Below, piece after piece: positions 29,920-41,040 of a DNA stretch of 64,000 nucleotides. Source of the DNA: Ecdyonurus torrentis (Eukaryota > Arthropoda > Insecta > Ephemeroptera > Heptageniidae); the NCBI GenBank assembly GCA_949318235.1, contig OX439129.1:8772349-8836348 (forward strand). The letters are read 5' to 3'. Numbering within the stretch: the stretch's first letter is position 1; the number at the start of each line of letters is the position of its first letter. Position numbers and translations under genes: made by a program. The notes under the pieces are model-generated. The model had not been told where the DNA came from. It made no database searches and saw nothing but the letters and a program-made list of their open reading frames with translations.

Positions 29920-32900
29920 CAGGTGCACACAGAGAATGCAACATGCTTCACAGCTGCTCTCTGTCTTTTGTGAATATGTTTTATCATTAGGGTTAAAAAA
30001 GTAAAAGATGAGTATAATAACAGACTTTGGTCAGGAAGACAGTTGGAGATAGATTTGATTGAGAACATTTTTTTCTTAATTACTCGTTAACACAAATACA
30101 CAATGAGTGGAACATGAACATTTCTGCTGAAACTATTATGATGAAAGAATTGAGAAATTATTGAAATTACAACTCCCCTTTTTTTACTTCATAAGCTATA
30201 AATGCACAAAAATATATGTTATACTTCTTCACAACACTATAAATTATGAGAAACAAAAGATTTGATAGAAGAAAAAAATCGCAGGTTGAAAAAATTATTG
30301 GGGAAACGGCAAGGCATGACCATTTGCTGATATGGATGCCCTGACTCTGAGAAAATAATTTTATAATTTCTAACATATTGACTTATAAAGGAACAACTGT
30401 TTTGAGGCCAACTTTAAGTGATTTTGCTTACATCTGCTTCCGTTTCAACATACTCCGCATGTGCAGTAAGTAGAAACGGAAGCGAATGTGAGCAAAATTG
30501 CTTAAAAAGTCAGCCTCAAAATATCTGTTCCTTTCATCAGTCAATATAGCCCACTCAAAACTAGAAAGAATATCATTTTTTACTGGATGTACCTCTTTTT
30601 ATCCGATCAATACAAAAATTGTGCATATTGATGTTTACCCGTCAAAGTGAACGAAGTACACTCTAAAAATTCCACTTAAAATGAACGATCTACGTTTGGC
30701 GCTTCTATGCGTTTTAACAGCAGAACTATACGGGTGAACATGGAATTTGTAAAGTGTGATTGTTCATTTGTCATACAATTTGTAAAGAGTAGTACATTCA
30801 CTTCGACAGATAAGCATCAATATATGTTAACATGTAATTTAGGAAAAGTAAAGGAGCACCATCGCGATATGGACAAATATATGAAGCTAAAATTTGATAG
30901 AGAGAAAGCAAACAAGAGTTGGCGCCAGGCAGCAGCGTCAACTGAAAATCTCAAATGGAGATAGAGGTTTAAAAATATATCATGCCATATATATATATAT
31001 GTTTCAAGCCATTATGCACGGCCCTATGCACATATATAGGCATAGACTTGGCATATATGGCATGGCATGATATATTTTTAAACCTCTATCTCCATTTGAA
31101 ATTTTCAGTTGACGCTTCTGCCTGGCGCCAACTCGCGTTTGGTTTCTCTCTAACAAATTTTAGCTTCACATATTTGTCATAAATGTTATCAGTATAATAT
31201 TGAACTTAATATTTAGTTCTCATTATGATAAATTACAATAAAAGTGAAGTGAAAATCAACATTATGCTGTGTAAGCGTAATTTTCTCTTACTAAGCGGGG
31301 AGGGGTGGGGGGGGGGGGGCAATTCTGTAATTTCATAACAACCAAAAAATCCCCCCCCCCCCCCCTCAAGATGAGAACCATGCAGCAATTTGCATCTGAT
31401 GCTTTCGTTATCTGTTCTTATTTTAATTGTTATTTCTATCTCCACTGTTTTAATTTTTCCTCTTAATTTTTTGTAGGCCCTAACATAATATTATTTAATT
31501 TAAATTTTAGCATATTTTTTTATCGTTTTCTATATAATAGCCAAGGGCGAATTTTCAGCAAAAAATGCCGGCTATAAAAAGCTATGAAAATTGCAATTAT
31601 TCCTCTCGTTTTATTTCTAGTAATTTTTATTTCAAACCAAATTTGAGCACACCATTTTATTATTATTATTTTTATTACTTGTGCAAAATTAAGTAAACCA
31701 AATCAACAAGGTTAGGTTGTTGATAATATAAAGAAAAAGGATGCAGGAAACCAACAAGGGCCTATAATTACTATATAAATAGAGTCCCTTAGGTTGGTGA
31801 AAATCTTTTGCTAGCACATAGATAAAAAAAAAAATAATACCAAATAATAAATTTAAAAAAAAAAAAAAAAAGGAACATTATATTGGATAGCTTTTGGCTT
31901 TTAGAACTGAACTCCAAAAGAAAATGGAGCATGTGTGTGTGCTTTCTTCAGTCCTTAGACTCAAATAGAAACTATGAATGATCATCGCTTCATAGTTTAT
32001 TCTCTCTGAGTCTGTTAGGACTGAAGAAGGAACACACACACAAACACACACAATATTATACTCAGTTTTCTTTTTGAGTTTAGTTTCAAAAGCTATTTAG
32101 CATTTTTTTATTTTTTTTATTTTTTTTAATCTTGTGCTAGCAAGATTTTCACTAACATATGGGACTCTCTTATTATTATCCCAATTTTTTCATTAATTAT
32201 TAACAATGATATAATATAAACTCGTGTATGTAGCATTTTTTTTTATAAGAAAACTAAGCTATTATTAAATTTATGCATTAAAAAGATTTCATTAACGATT
32301 TTTGTAATGACAATTTTTTATGGTTGAAAGTCCCCACCCCTCTCCCTATTGTATAACTATAGCTCTATTATACAATGGGGTGAAAAAACTCTTGACATAA
32401 AAATAGCCATTACAAAAATCATTAATGAAATTTTTTTAATGCATAAATTTAATAATAACTTAGTTTTCTTTAAAAAAATTATAATAAAAATAATAATAAA
32501 TAAAAAAAAGTGTTGTTTAAAAAAAATGTCGCTAAAATCACTTTAATGACTGAGCAACTTTTAATTTAATAAAACCACAAAAGACAACATAGAAAAGTAA
32601 AATAATAATAATGTTTGTAAAAATGGTTACCTATGTAGAATATCACAGTAAACTCCTATGGGGTTTGTGCCTCCGTGCTCTGCGAGGGAAGTCATTTCAT
32701 TAAATACACTCAGAGCTCCGTCATAATCACCTGCAAACATAAAAACTTTGTTTAATAATGAGCTTGTGTGACAGTTCAGTTTGACAATTTGCCAACCCAA
32801 ATTCCACTGTACTTCATGCATTTTATAATTTATCTATTTTTCACAGTACAAAGAAAATGTTACAAAAAATATGAGTTAAACTTTCCAGTTTATTAGTTCT

Positions 32901-34901
32901 AGAAATGTTTGTAATTATTTTTAGCAGATATGAAAAAGCACAAACTAAAATAATTTATCAATGAGCCAGGAAACAAAATAAAAGGTACATCAAGGGCTAC
33001 GCGGCATTTTGGAACTAGTGCAATCTCCTCGGTTGCATTTTTGGCATATGTGCATTCACCGTGCTCACCTTTTTTTAAACATCTTTATACGCTTAGCCTG
33101 TACAGATGTGACATTAGTAGAGAGCGCAAAAATAGTTTTTCGACTATTGCCATTATGTCGACTATTGCTAGTATTATTTCATATCTCCACCGATCTCAAC
33201 AAATGGTGCATTTTAAACCAATAAAAAAATCGACTATTTTCGACTATTTCGAGCTCAGCGACTATTTCACGAAAAATCGACTATTTGTCGACTATTTCGC
33301 ACTTTTTTTAAGTTTTTAAGGAGATTTCTACTAGAAATCGGCGATATATATCGATATATCCAATAGTATCGATATTATCGATACTTTTTTGAGGCGATAT
33401 GTATCGATATATCGATACATAAATCCGACTATCGGTATTCGATACTTTTTGAAAAAAATTCATAGTAATATATTTACAATTTCAAATAGCAAGCCAGTTT
33501 TCGCGCGCTCTGTTGTACCAACGAATCAGCGCGTGAAGCTGAGAGGGCACTGTGTATAAAAGCGCACTGCCACTTACTTCCCCAGCTCAGTCAGCTAGTA
33601 GATGTTGTGTATGAATCATCTCTAGCTGTACAGAGCTCTCTGCCGTGCCTTGCCTGACGAGTCCTAGGTAAATTTGATACTATTTTGTAATAGTGCTCAC
33701 GTCCCATACCCTTTTAAACAATTTTCATGGTTTTTATCGCGTTAACAAAATACTACATACAAGATAAGGACACGCTCGGCCTATTTGAGTATTTAGATAC
33801 TAAAATTACTGTTTAACATTAAATTAAATTATTTTTTACTCACAAAATCTTTTTTTTTTTATCATTCTTTATATAAATTTATGTATAAAAAAATCGACTA
33901 TTTTCGACTTTTTTTGTATAAAATCGACTATTTATCGACTATTTGCACCAAAAATCATCGACTATATAGTCGACTATTTTGTCAAAATGATCGACTATTT
34001 TTGCGCTCTCTAGACATTAGTAATTAGTAGGAGTGGCGTAGATTGCACATGTGCCAAAATTGCACCTGCGGAGATTGCACAAGTACTGAAATGCCGCGTA
34101 TCCCTCAACATTTTAATTAATCTGAATATATTACGGAAGATTGCAGTAACAGCATTTTTATTTTAATATTCAGGATATAGAGAAAAATAAACTACCAAAT
34201 AAGGACTCCTATATTGATTTATATTGGTGATTATTGTAATTTTACTTACCTAATTAAAATATGGAACAAAAAGAGACAAAGAGTGCATTATATATATCGC
34301 ACTAAAAAGGTGGGAGGGGGGGGGGGGTAATGCTCTCCCTCTTATTTTTTAATTCTCAGCAACAAGAATAATAAAAACTAAAATAAATATTACTAAAATA
34401 ATATAAAAATGAAGAAGAAAACACAGAAGGTGATTGACACATTGAATGGAACATTAATAAAACACAAAGATTCTCTGATTTTTTATAGGCTATAGTTACT
34501 TGGGATTTGGAATCCACTGTCCTAGGATAGATGAGTGCTTTACATATATATTTTTTTATTTAAAACTTTTCTATTCTAGAACATTTGATCCCAAGTCTCA
34601 ATTTAACTCTGTAAATTAGAGAATCTTTGCGTTTTAATAATTTTCAGTTCAGCATACTCTAATCTCTTTGCTACTATTTTCTATTAAATGTTTAATTTTT
34701 GAACATAAATCTCCCTAGAACACAATGATACTTTAATTGCATGTAAAATAGTAATGGGGGGGGGGGGGTGTTTATAAGTAGGCCGTTTTATATACCAAAG
34801 AAGTCATGGAGTAGTGTTTTATCTCTCTCTCTCTCTCTCTCTCTTTTTTTGGAATGCCGTAATGCAGATTTATTAGGCAATATATGCCGTGTTCCCTTAC
34901 T

Positions 34902-34935
<34 letters not shown>

Positions 34936-37900
34936 GCAGTTCCAATTAAAAAGCATTAGGGGATTGTCATTTTTTTTGTGTGTTTTAGAAAGAGAGAGAG
35001 AGAGAAATTAAAACATAATTAAGTATTAATAACATTGTAATAACAGCGCTATAATGATAAATTAGTAAAAAGAAATAAAAAAGGACTTATGGTGATAAAA
35101 TTTCCAAACTATTGAATAAACATTGTAATTATAAAACAGCTTAAAAATGTCATATTTGATGGCCAATATGAGGAAGGTGAATTGAAATTTTTTTGTTGGG
35201 TTTATGATATTTTTGGAAAGAGATTTAAAAATTTTTGAGGCGCTATTTTTTCTTAGAACGATCTGAACATGCGAAGTACTTTTAATTAATTTTTGAAAAT
35301 CGGCCTAGAAAGCCTGTGACGTCATCAGTCCACTTTTTTCTCAGCAAATACTAATCGTTCGAGGTTCAGTAGCCAGTTTAATGAAATCAGCTTTTCTTCA
35401 GGATTTCAAAAAAATGGTTACTGAGCCTTCAATGGTCAATACTTTCCGAAATAAATGCCCGATTGATGACGTCACAGGCTTTTTAGGTCGATTTTCAAAA
35501 ATTAATTAAAAATACTTCCCATGTTCCAATCGTTCTAAGAAAAAATACCGCCTCAAAAAATTTTAAAGTTCTTTTCAAAAATGCCATAAAAAGTGGGGGT
35601 TAAAAAAAGTCACCTTCCTCATTGGGGGGTATAGCTGATTCATGTTGTTCCTATTTTCTGAATTCAATGTATTATAAAAGGAAAGTAAAAAAAATAATAA
35701 AAAAATTAGGTTTTCTATTCTCTTTTTTAATAATATTGTCAAACCAAAATGGTTTCTTATTTCCTTTCAATCAATACAATGAGTAGAAATTATTAATTAT
35801 ATACTCATATGAGCTAAATAAATCTATGCACTAAATTTGTACATCTTGGAATCCTTCATTTACTTGATTTGCTAAAGATCACAAAATTATAGGGTACCCT
35901 AAACTTTCCCGCACTGCCTATGATTATCTAGCGTACTCCACTGGTAAATCCTACTCAGTTTATACAGAAATACTTACTAAGAGCAACTTTACATGAGGCC
36001 ACTCTGCCTAAGGCATGGACTTGGTCCACAGGGCTTGAGGAGTGCAAATCTGCAGCACGTTGGAACTGTGAGCATGCTTCATGTGTGTGCTTCATTGACA
36101 GCAAGGCCTCTCCTAGTTCTATACACAAGCCTGCAGCTTGAGTGTGCTGTTTTTGCTCAATGTGAAGAGTTATAGCTTTGCCATAACATCCAACTGCAGC
36201 CTGAAAATTGCAAGCAAAATTATAGTGCTGAAGAGACAAAATAAGTCCACTCTATGTATAGATATGATTAAAATAGTGAGAAGAGGACAATGTGTTTTGT
36301 ATATTATAGAGAATCACATTTGGACAAGAGTAGAACTAAAATAGTCAGGGGGTGCAACTCAAAATGCATAATAATATAATTTTATGACGATTCTTTCCTT
36401 TGGACTGAATCCTTACCACATCATACAAAAAAAAAAAAAAAAAAAAAAAAAACTCGGTTAAGATCAATAATAATAAAGAAAAGGATATAGTTACCAGCAA
36501 GGGCCTTATCACAGTAGAAATTCTATGGAGAGGTCAAAGTCTCACGTGGCACAGTTTTGTTGTTGTTATAAAATAAGGTTCATTTCATAATTGAGAGCTT
36601 TCGTTATATTGATGCTGTTGCAGCTAAACCACGCTTTTACTTTTAGCGTGTTTCCTTACTTTCACGCATCTACGTTTATCGCAATAGCCATAAAAACGCG
36701 TATCTACATTTATCGTGACAAAAGGTAAAAACATTTCTACATAGGAAAACAGATGTAGAAATGTTTTTACCTGCTGTTGCGATAAATGTAGATATGCGTT
36801 TTTATGTCTATTGCGATAACATAGATCCGTGAAAGTAAGAAAACGCGCTAAAAATAGAAGCGTGGTTTAGCCGCAACAGCATCAATATGTTAATGTTACA
36901 TTATCAATCAAAGGAGAAAATTACTTGAGCACATCACTGAGCAAAATCTAGTTTTGTACAAGTAATTTTCTCCTTTGATTGAAAATGTCATTAACATATG
37001 ACGAAAGCTCTCAGTTATGAAATAAACCTTATTTTATAAAAAAAAAAAAAAAAAAAAAAAAAGGCCGTGCCTTGTGAGACTTCAACCTCTCCATAGAACT
37101 TTTACTGTGGTAAGGCCCTTGCTGGTAACTCTATCCTTTTCTTTATTATCATTTATACATCATACAAAGAGACAATTTTTGATGATGATGATGGTAGTAT
37201 CAATTTAAGGGGGGAAAAAACACTGCCCCTAACAATAAGATGAATTTGAAGAAAAATATAGAAATACAGTACATATATAGCACAGAGTTATAGTTATAAA
37301 TGTCTATTTAACTGAGAGCTTGACCTCTCCATAGAACTTCTACTGTATACTGTATCCTACTTTCTATCCTTTTCTTTAATATTGATGATGATATTAGTGT
37401 TTATTATGATTTATCCACCTACAGTATAATTCCAATTTTATGTGAACTACACAATTTAGTACAGTAGTTTAACTTGATGTACAGACAATTTGAGTTCATA
37501 TCATCAAAAAATAACACCAAAGTCTGTAAACACTAAGCTTGTACCTGTAAACTTTCTTCAAAGCTTGGACATCCAAGAACAAAATTATCACCCTCAGCTT
37601 GCAGGAATAGGCGAGCAGCTCTGAGAAGAGCTGCAGTTTCTCCAGGAAGACTACCAAGATTTTGTTCACACTTGGCAACAGCAAGGCAGCAATAACCTGC
37701 ATAGTCAAGTTGTTCATCCTGCTGTAGCTGACTGGCCAGAGCACCTGGCAAATTAACAAACATAATTAATACAGGAAAACATTGCAATTGTAGCATGTAG
37801 TGGGCTTGCCAATCACAAAAGTGACGTGGACACTAGTGCACTCCCACTAATTTCCTATAGCCGTTATCATTATACATGCCCACTTGTCTAACGTCTAACA

Positions 37901-38136
37901 TATTGTAGAAGGTAGGACCTTACTAGAGTTTAACAGGGAACCAAAAGTTGGCCAGTGGTTCAGTTAACAGAATAGGGGGTAAATATTTTAGCATTGCCAA
38001 GCCATACTCTGCTTAATGTTAATTTGAGAAAACTACTGTAGGGGATACAGAGTGGGAGACATTCTTTTGTATGTTTTGCACCTTTTTTTTATATAATTAT
38101 TTAATTATTGATTACATCCCTCCCCCCCCCCCCCCC

Positions 38137-38170
<34 letters not shown>

Positions 38171-40670
38171 AGTCAGAACTTACTGCAGATAATTGATTAA
38201 ATGGAAATGTGAAACAATTTCAGTTTGGGTGTGTTACCAAAGATACAGAATAGAACAACAAAAGAGCAATATATAATATTGCACGATTATATAATAACAC
38301 GATATGAAGTAAATGGAGTTATTTATGAACAAACATTAATTTGCATGCACTAAAGAAATATTTCAGTTCCTCAGTTACAAGGATATGTACTCTGCTTTAT
38401 TACGTTACATCAAGCTCTTGACCTAGCTATGAATGTCATCATGGTAAGACATAAATATATTGATTTTTTCTTCTTTTGTATTCTTTCCTTTAAGATTGTA
38501 TGAGTAACTTTAATAATTGTAATTATATAATTAATTAGGAAAGGTTAAAACCAATTTGATTTGAATATTTAAACAAGAAAAGGATTGGAGAAAACAACAA
38601 GCACCTTACCACGATGAGGTTCGTAGCTTGGTGAAAGTCTTGACGGCACAGGTTAAACAAATATTTACACAACTAAACTAATATTTGTGTAACCTGTGCG
38701 ATCAAGACTTTCACCAAGCTACAAAACTCATCGTGGTAAGGTGCTTGTTGGTTTCTCCTAATTTTTTTCTTGATTACATAATAATGTATATTATTGTAAA
38801 TAATTATTCTGCCTTATGTATATACCCACTAGAATTAGTGTAAGCGATAACCCTAAAGTACCACTAATATTGGATTTAGTCTGTATTAAACTTGCTCTGT
38901 TAGAACTAGCAATACTGTAATAAAAGAAAAAAAATTACAAGAAATAAAAACTCAAATTATAATGCGAGATTACAGCACTTTGCATGGTCATAATTAAAAT
39001 GCAACCGACACAGAAGCAATCACTCATAATGAACTCAAAAAACTTACAATTTTATTATATTAAATTCACAAAAGTAATTAATAATAAATACATTATCCAC
39101 GTTATCTCTAGAAACTTTTTAATACAGCTGCAACACTACCAATTCCGACTACTAATTGAAACATTTAAATACTAAAAAAAAATGTATAATTATTTTATTG
39201 ATATTCGAACCAGCCGACAAGATCCAAGTGAGGATCTTGGCTGGACGAAAAGTGTATATCAAAATGTAACGAAGAATTAAAAAAAAAAAAAAAAAAATGC
39301 TTCAATTACTTCATCTATTCAAATACTATACATGTTGTTGTAAATCCTTGTTCCAATGACCTGCTTGCCATCGAGTCAATAAAATAGCCTTATTTCTTAT
39401 TCTATTCTTATTTCTATCATATTGTTGAAACCTGCCAAGTTTGATTTTACTGTATACCCTTTTCTGCTATTGAACAATAAACAACTACTGTATTTTGAGG
39501 CAGACTTAAAGCGATTTTCATCACAACCTACATACTACATACACATGCTCAGTACATTGAAACGGGCATGGATATGATTGAAATTGCTTAAAGGTGACCC
39601 CAACAGTTGCTTCTTTATTAGTCAATCTCTAAAATATGAGTGCATGCTTTTATGGAAACCTTATATAACACAATGTCTGAAGCACGTACACATTTCAAAC
39701 ACATTCAAGTCTGTATCCAAGGTCCATATAATAAAGAGGTTGAGCACAGCACAAAACTCGCGCATTCGATTTCATTTTGTGATAGTTTGTCGTTAGTTTT
39801 AATTAAACCAATACAATGCCGTTTGCCAGCTACGTCACTGATATGGTGAACAAAATGAGGAAGGTGAATTGAAATTTTTTTGTTGAGTTTATGATATTTT
39901 TGGAAAGAGCTTTACAATTTTTTGAGGTGTTATTTTTTCTTAGAAAGCCTAGAAAGCCTGTGACGTCATCAGTCCACTTTTTTCTCAGCAAATACTAATC
40001 GTTCGAGGTTCAATAACCAGTTTAATGAAATCAGCTTTTCCTCAGGATTTCAAAAAAACTGGTTACTGAGCCTTCAACGGTCATTACTTTCCGAAATAAA
40101 TGCCCGATTGATGACGTCACAGGCTTTTAGGTTGATTTTCAAAAATTAATTAAAAATACTTCCATGCTCCAATCGTTCTAAGAAAAAATACCACCTCAAA
40201 AGATTTTAACGCTCTTTTCAAAAATGTCATAAAAGGTGGGGGTTAAAAAATTTACCTTCCTCATTGTAAGTATGGCGATATGACGTCTTTGGTAAATGTC
40301 TTTAAGCTGCGCGACCTTGGCCAAAACTTTTCCTGGAGCAACTAACCTTTTATATATGGACCTTGGTCTGTATCAATAAATATTTAGATGTATAAAGATG
40401 TATTTTTTTATAAAAATTATATCAACATTCTTGTATTTTTATTGTTTTTACAAGACACGTATACTTACTATATTGTTCACTGGCCTCCGTAACATTTGGT
40501 TTCCGAAGAAATCTCCTGATGTAAAAAGAAAACACATAATCCATTAATTTTATATAACATACAATTAAATACTTTTAAACAATAATAATCCAATGGACTT
40601 ACTTTTTTAATTTATTTGTGATTAGTTTATATTGTGGTAAAAAATCTCGATTCCCCGCCGCTTCAGTCAT
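28955..40670 (-). CDS. F8A: 40-kDa huntingtin-associated protein (HAP40/F8A), 7 coding exons
   Basis: HAP40 is a TPR/alpha-helical-repeat protein that binds and stabilises huntingtin and has been linked to Rab5 and endosome transport. Coding exons in order of translation are 40670-40603, 40515-40469, 37744-37545, 36200-35978, 32730-32631, 29437-29319 and 29124-28955. All junctions are GT-AG with matching phases, giving about 308 residues; the human protein is 371. Recognised by [15 protein letters not shown] near the N-terminus, [14 protein letters not shown] with LEKYAW later, and a C-terminal [13 protein letters not shown] plus EQQELM block, each close to human F8A1. TPR-like helices are clear in [18 protein letters not shown] and [17 protein letters not shown] segments; the first residue there becomes S when spliced. 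Three introns are 2.7-3.2 kb and filled with inverted-repeat elements. The start used is the ATG in the exon at 40603-40672. A further upstream coding exon is possible (48635-48695). Confidence 0.92.
29530..29550. repeat. Poly-G run (21 nt)
   Basis: An uninterrupted run of 21 G in an F8A intron, with G-quadruplex potential. Length may be unreliable in assembly. Confidence 0.8.
30375..30547. repeat. Foldback element in F8A intron (173 bp)
   Basis: Inverted arms begin ATATTGACT and end AGTCAATAT. They include AAAGGAAC/GTTCCTTT, TTTTGAGGC/GCCTCAAAA and GCTTCCGTTTC. A diverged relative lies at 39469-39626. Both are in introns of F8A and non-coding. Confidence 0.7.
30872..31178. repeat. Foldback element in F8A intron (307 bp)
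   Basis: Arms of about 110-150 bp are inverted copies. Landmarks are GACAAATATATGAAGCT with its inverse at the right end, TTGGCGCCAGGCAG with CTGCCTGGCGCCAA, and CTCAAATGGAGATAGAGG with CCTCTATCTCCATTTG. No frame encodes a recognisable protein. The plus frame over 30707-30964 merely crosses it. Confidence 0.8.
31303..31366. repeat. G run facing a C run
   Basis: A G-rich run (13 consecutive G, ending 31319) is separated by about 31 bp from 16 consecutive C (31351-31366). Together they can form a G:C hairpin or, strand by strand, quadruplex/i-motif structures. Confidence 0.75.
31738..32190. repeat. Foldback element with CCAACAAGGGCC tip
   Basis: The left tip AAAGGATGCAGGAAACCAAC at 31738-31754 is followed by AAGGGCC. 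Inner arms (about 31776-31822 and 32130-32175) contain GTGAAAATC and TGCTAGCAC in inverted copies. A further inner inverted repeat includes ACTGAAGAAGGAACACACAC against GTGTGCTTTCTTCAGT. The tip resembles those of the elements at 36470-37149 and 38583-38762. Confidence 0.6.
32247..32470. repeat. Foldback element in F8A intron (224 bp)
   Basis: Arms start AAGAAAACTAAG (32247-32258) and end CTTAGTTTTCTT (32459-32470). Inner matches include ATTTATGCATTAAAAA against TTTTTTAATGCATAAAT and the TTTTTGTAATG block. No coding content. Confidence 0.75.
32993..34105. repeat. Outer foldback element interrupted by a hAT insertion
   Basis: The left arm begins AGGGCTACGCGGCATTT and continues with GTGCAATCTCC and TGGCATATGTGCA. 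The right arm ends AAATGCCGCGTATCCCT with inverted copies of the other blocks. Removing the hAT (33118-34012 plus one target copy) brings the arms together as a foldback of about 210 bp. Confidence 0.7.
33118..34012. mobile_element. Non-autonomous hAT transposon with 8-bp target duplication
   Basis: The 895-bp element is flanked by GACATTAG on both sides (33110-33117 and 34013-34020), a perfect 8-bp target duplication typical of hAT transposons. Terminal repeats are TAGAGAGCGCAAAAATAG and its inverse. Subterminal sequence is rich in TCGACTATT motifs, the kind of repeat that hAT transposases bind. The interior keeps a promoter-like unit: TATAAAA (33555-33561), TCAGTC initiator (33587-33592) and 5' splice site (33668). 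No transposase frame is visible, so it must rely on a helper copy. Confidence 0.8.
34311..34327. repeat. Poly-G run in F8A intron
   Basis: GGGAGGGG followed by an uninterrupted G run. A second, 14-nt G run is at about 34755-34768, followed by CT (34822-34843) and poly-A (34905-34934) tracts. Confidence 0.7.
35168..35622. mobile_element. Long-arm MITE, copy A (455 bp)
   Basis: Perfect 13-bp ends ATGAGGAAGGTGA and TCACCTTCCTCAT. Arms of about 180 bp are near-perfect inverted copies, including TTTTTTCTTAGAACGAT and AGCCTGTGACGTCATCA. The centre is about 100 bp. A second copy lies at 39855-40264. Each arm carries TGACGTCA, a CRE palindrome. It is non-coding and sits in an F8A intron. Confidence 0.8.
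36427..36452. repeat. Poly-A run
   Basis: About 26 A in an F8A intron, just outside the foldback at 36470. Another run of A is at about 37039-37062 inside that element. Confidence 0.8.
36470..37149. mobile_element. Complex nested foldback element (680 bp)
   Basis: Ends are inverted: ATAATAAAGAAAAGGATA at left and CTATCCTTTTCTTTATTAT at right, with GTTACCAGCAAGGGCCTTA against its inverse. Inside are two further hairpins. One (about 36560-36900) pairs TGTTGCAGCTAAACCACGC with GCGTGGTTTAGCCGCAACA. The other pairs AAAGGAGAAAATTACTTG with CAAGTAATTTTCTCCTTT. A partial copy of the right end (ACCTCTCCATAGAACTTCTA) recurs at about 37323-37345. Confidence 0.7.
38122..38169. repeat. C run followed by A run
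   Basis: Sixteen C (38122-38137) are directly followed by about 32 A (38138-38169) in an F8A intron. Confidence 0.85.
38583..38762. repeat. Compact hairpin element (180 bp)
   Basis: Arms of about 75 bp match closely, including CAACAAGCACCTTACCACGA against TCGTGGTAAGGTGCTTGTTG, and GGTGAAAGTCTTGA against TCAAGACTTTCACC. The tip resembles those of 31738-32190 and 36470-37149, so the three are probably one family. Confidence 0.7.
39469..39626. repeat. Diverged relative of the 30375-30547 foldback
   Basis: Shares ACTG(T/A)TTTTGAGGC, ACTT(A)AAG(C/T)GATTTT and an AGTCAAT end with the element at 30375-30547. The arms are less well matched. Confidence 0.5.
39855..40264. mobile_element. Long-arm MITE, copy B (about 410 bp)
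   Basis: The same ATGAGGAAGGTGA left end and the same body as copy A at 35168-35622, in the same orientation. The left arm has a deletion of about 40 bp just after TTTTTTCTTAGAA. The right end has one mismatch (TTACCTTCCTCAT). Confidence 0.8.
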
Positions 40671-40999
40671 ATCTGAAAAAAGAAAAAGAAAGTTTTATTT
40701 AAAAACTGCAACATACAGTCAACCAATCAGGTAGGAGTTTTGTGATGATCGACCAATAAGAAGAGATTTACCATTTTTCCAGATTGGAACGAGGAAGTAG
40801 AGCAACGAGACACGTAGCAAGATGTTAAAAATTGAAAACTTTTATTTTATATAAACAGTTCAGAAAATGAAGAAAGAAATGAACAAGTGAGTAGACCATA
40901 ATTTTAAGTTTAGCATGATTTTAAATGTGCAATACAGTACTACAGATATTGGAGTGCAGTTCCAGCAAAAGAGAAAACATCAATAAAACTTGTTCTTAC

Positions 41000-41040
41000 C
41001 TGCGTTGTATGCACTAAAGTGCTCTTGTTAATTGATTTAC
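41000..41040 (-). other. Candidate 5' UTR exon of F8A (upstream edge unknown)
   Basis: Read on the minus strand, ACAACGCAG|GTAAGAAC (junction at 41000/40999) is a strong 5' splice site. It lies 327 bp upstream of the 3' splice site of the first F8A coding exon (40672). The transcription start is not identified, and the right edge given is nominal. Confidence 0.4.

Noticed and set aside
30707..30964. 85-codon plus-strand open frame in an F8A intron
   Set aside because: Half of it is the left arm of the foldback at 30872-31178. No protein family recognised.
39210..39244. Short hairpin CCAGCC...AAGATCC / GGATCTTGGCTGG
   Set aside because: Considered as a microRNA precursor or terminator. Arms are too short and the A-run follows about 30 bp later, so no support.
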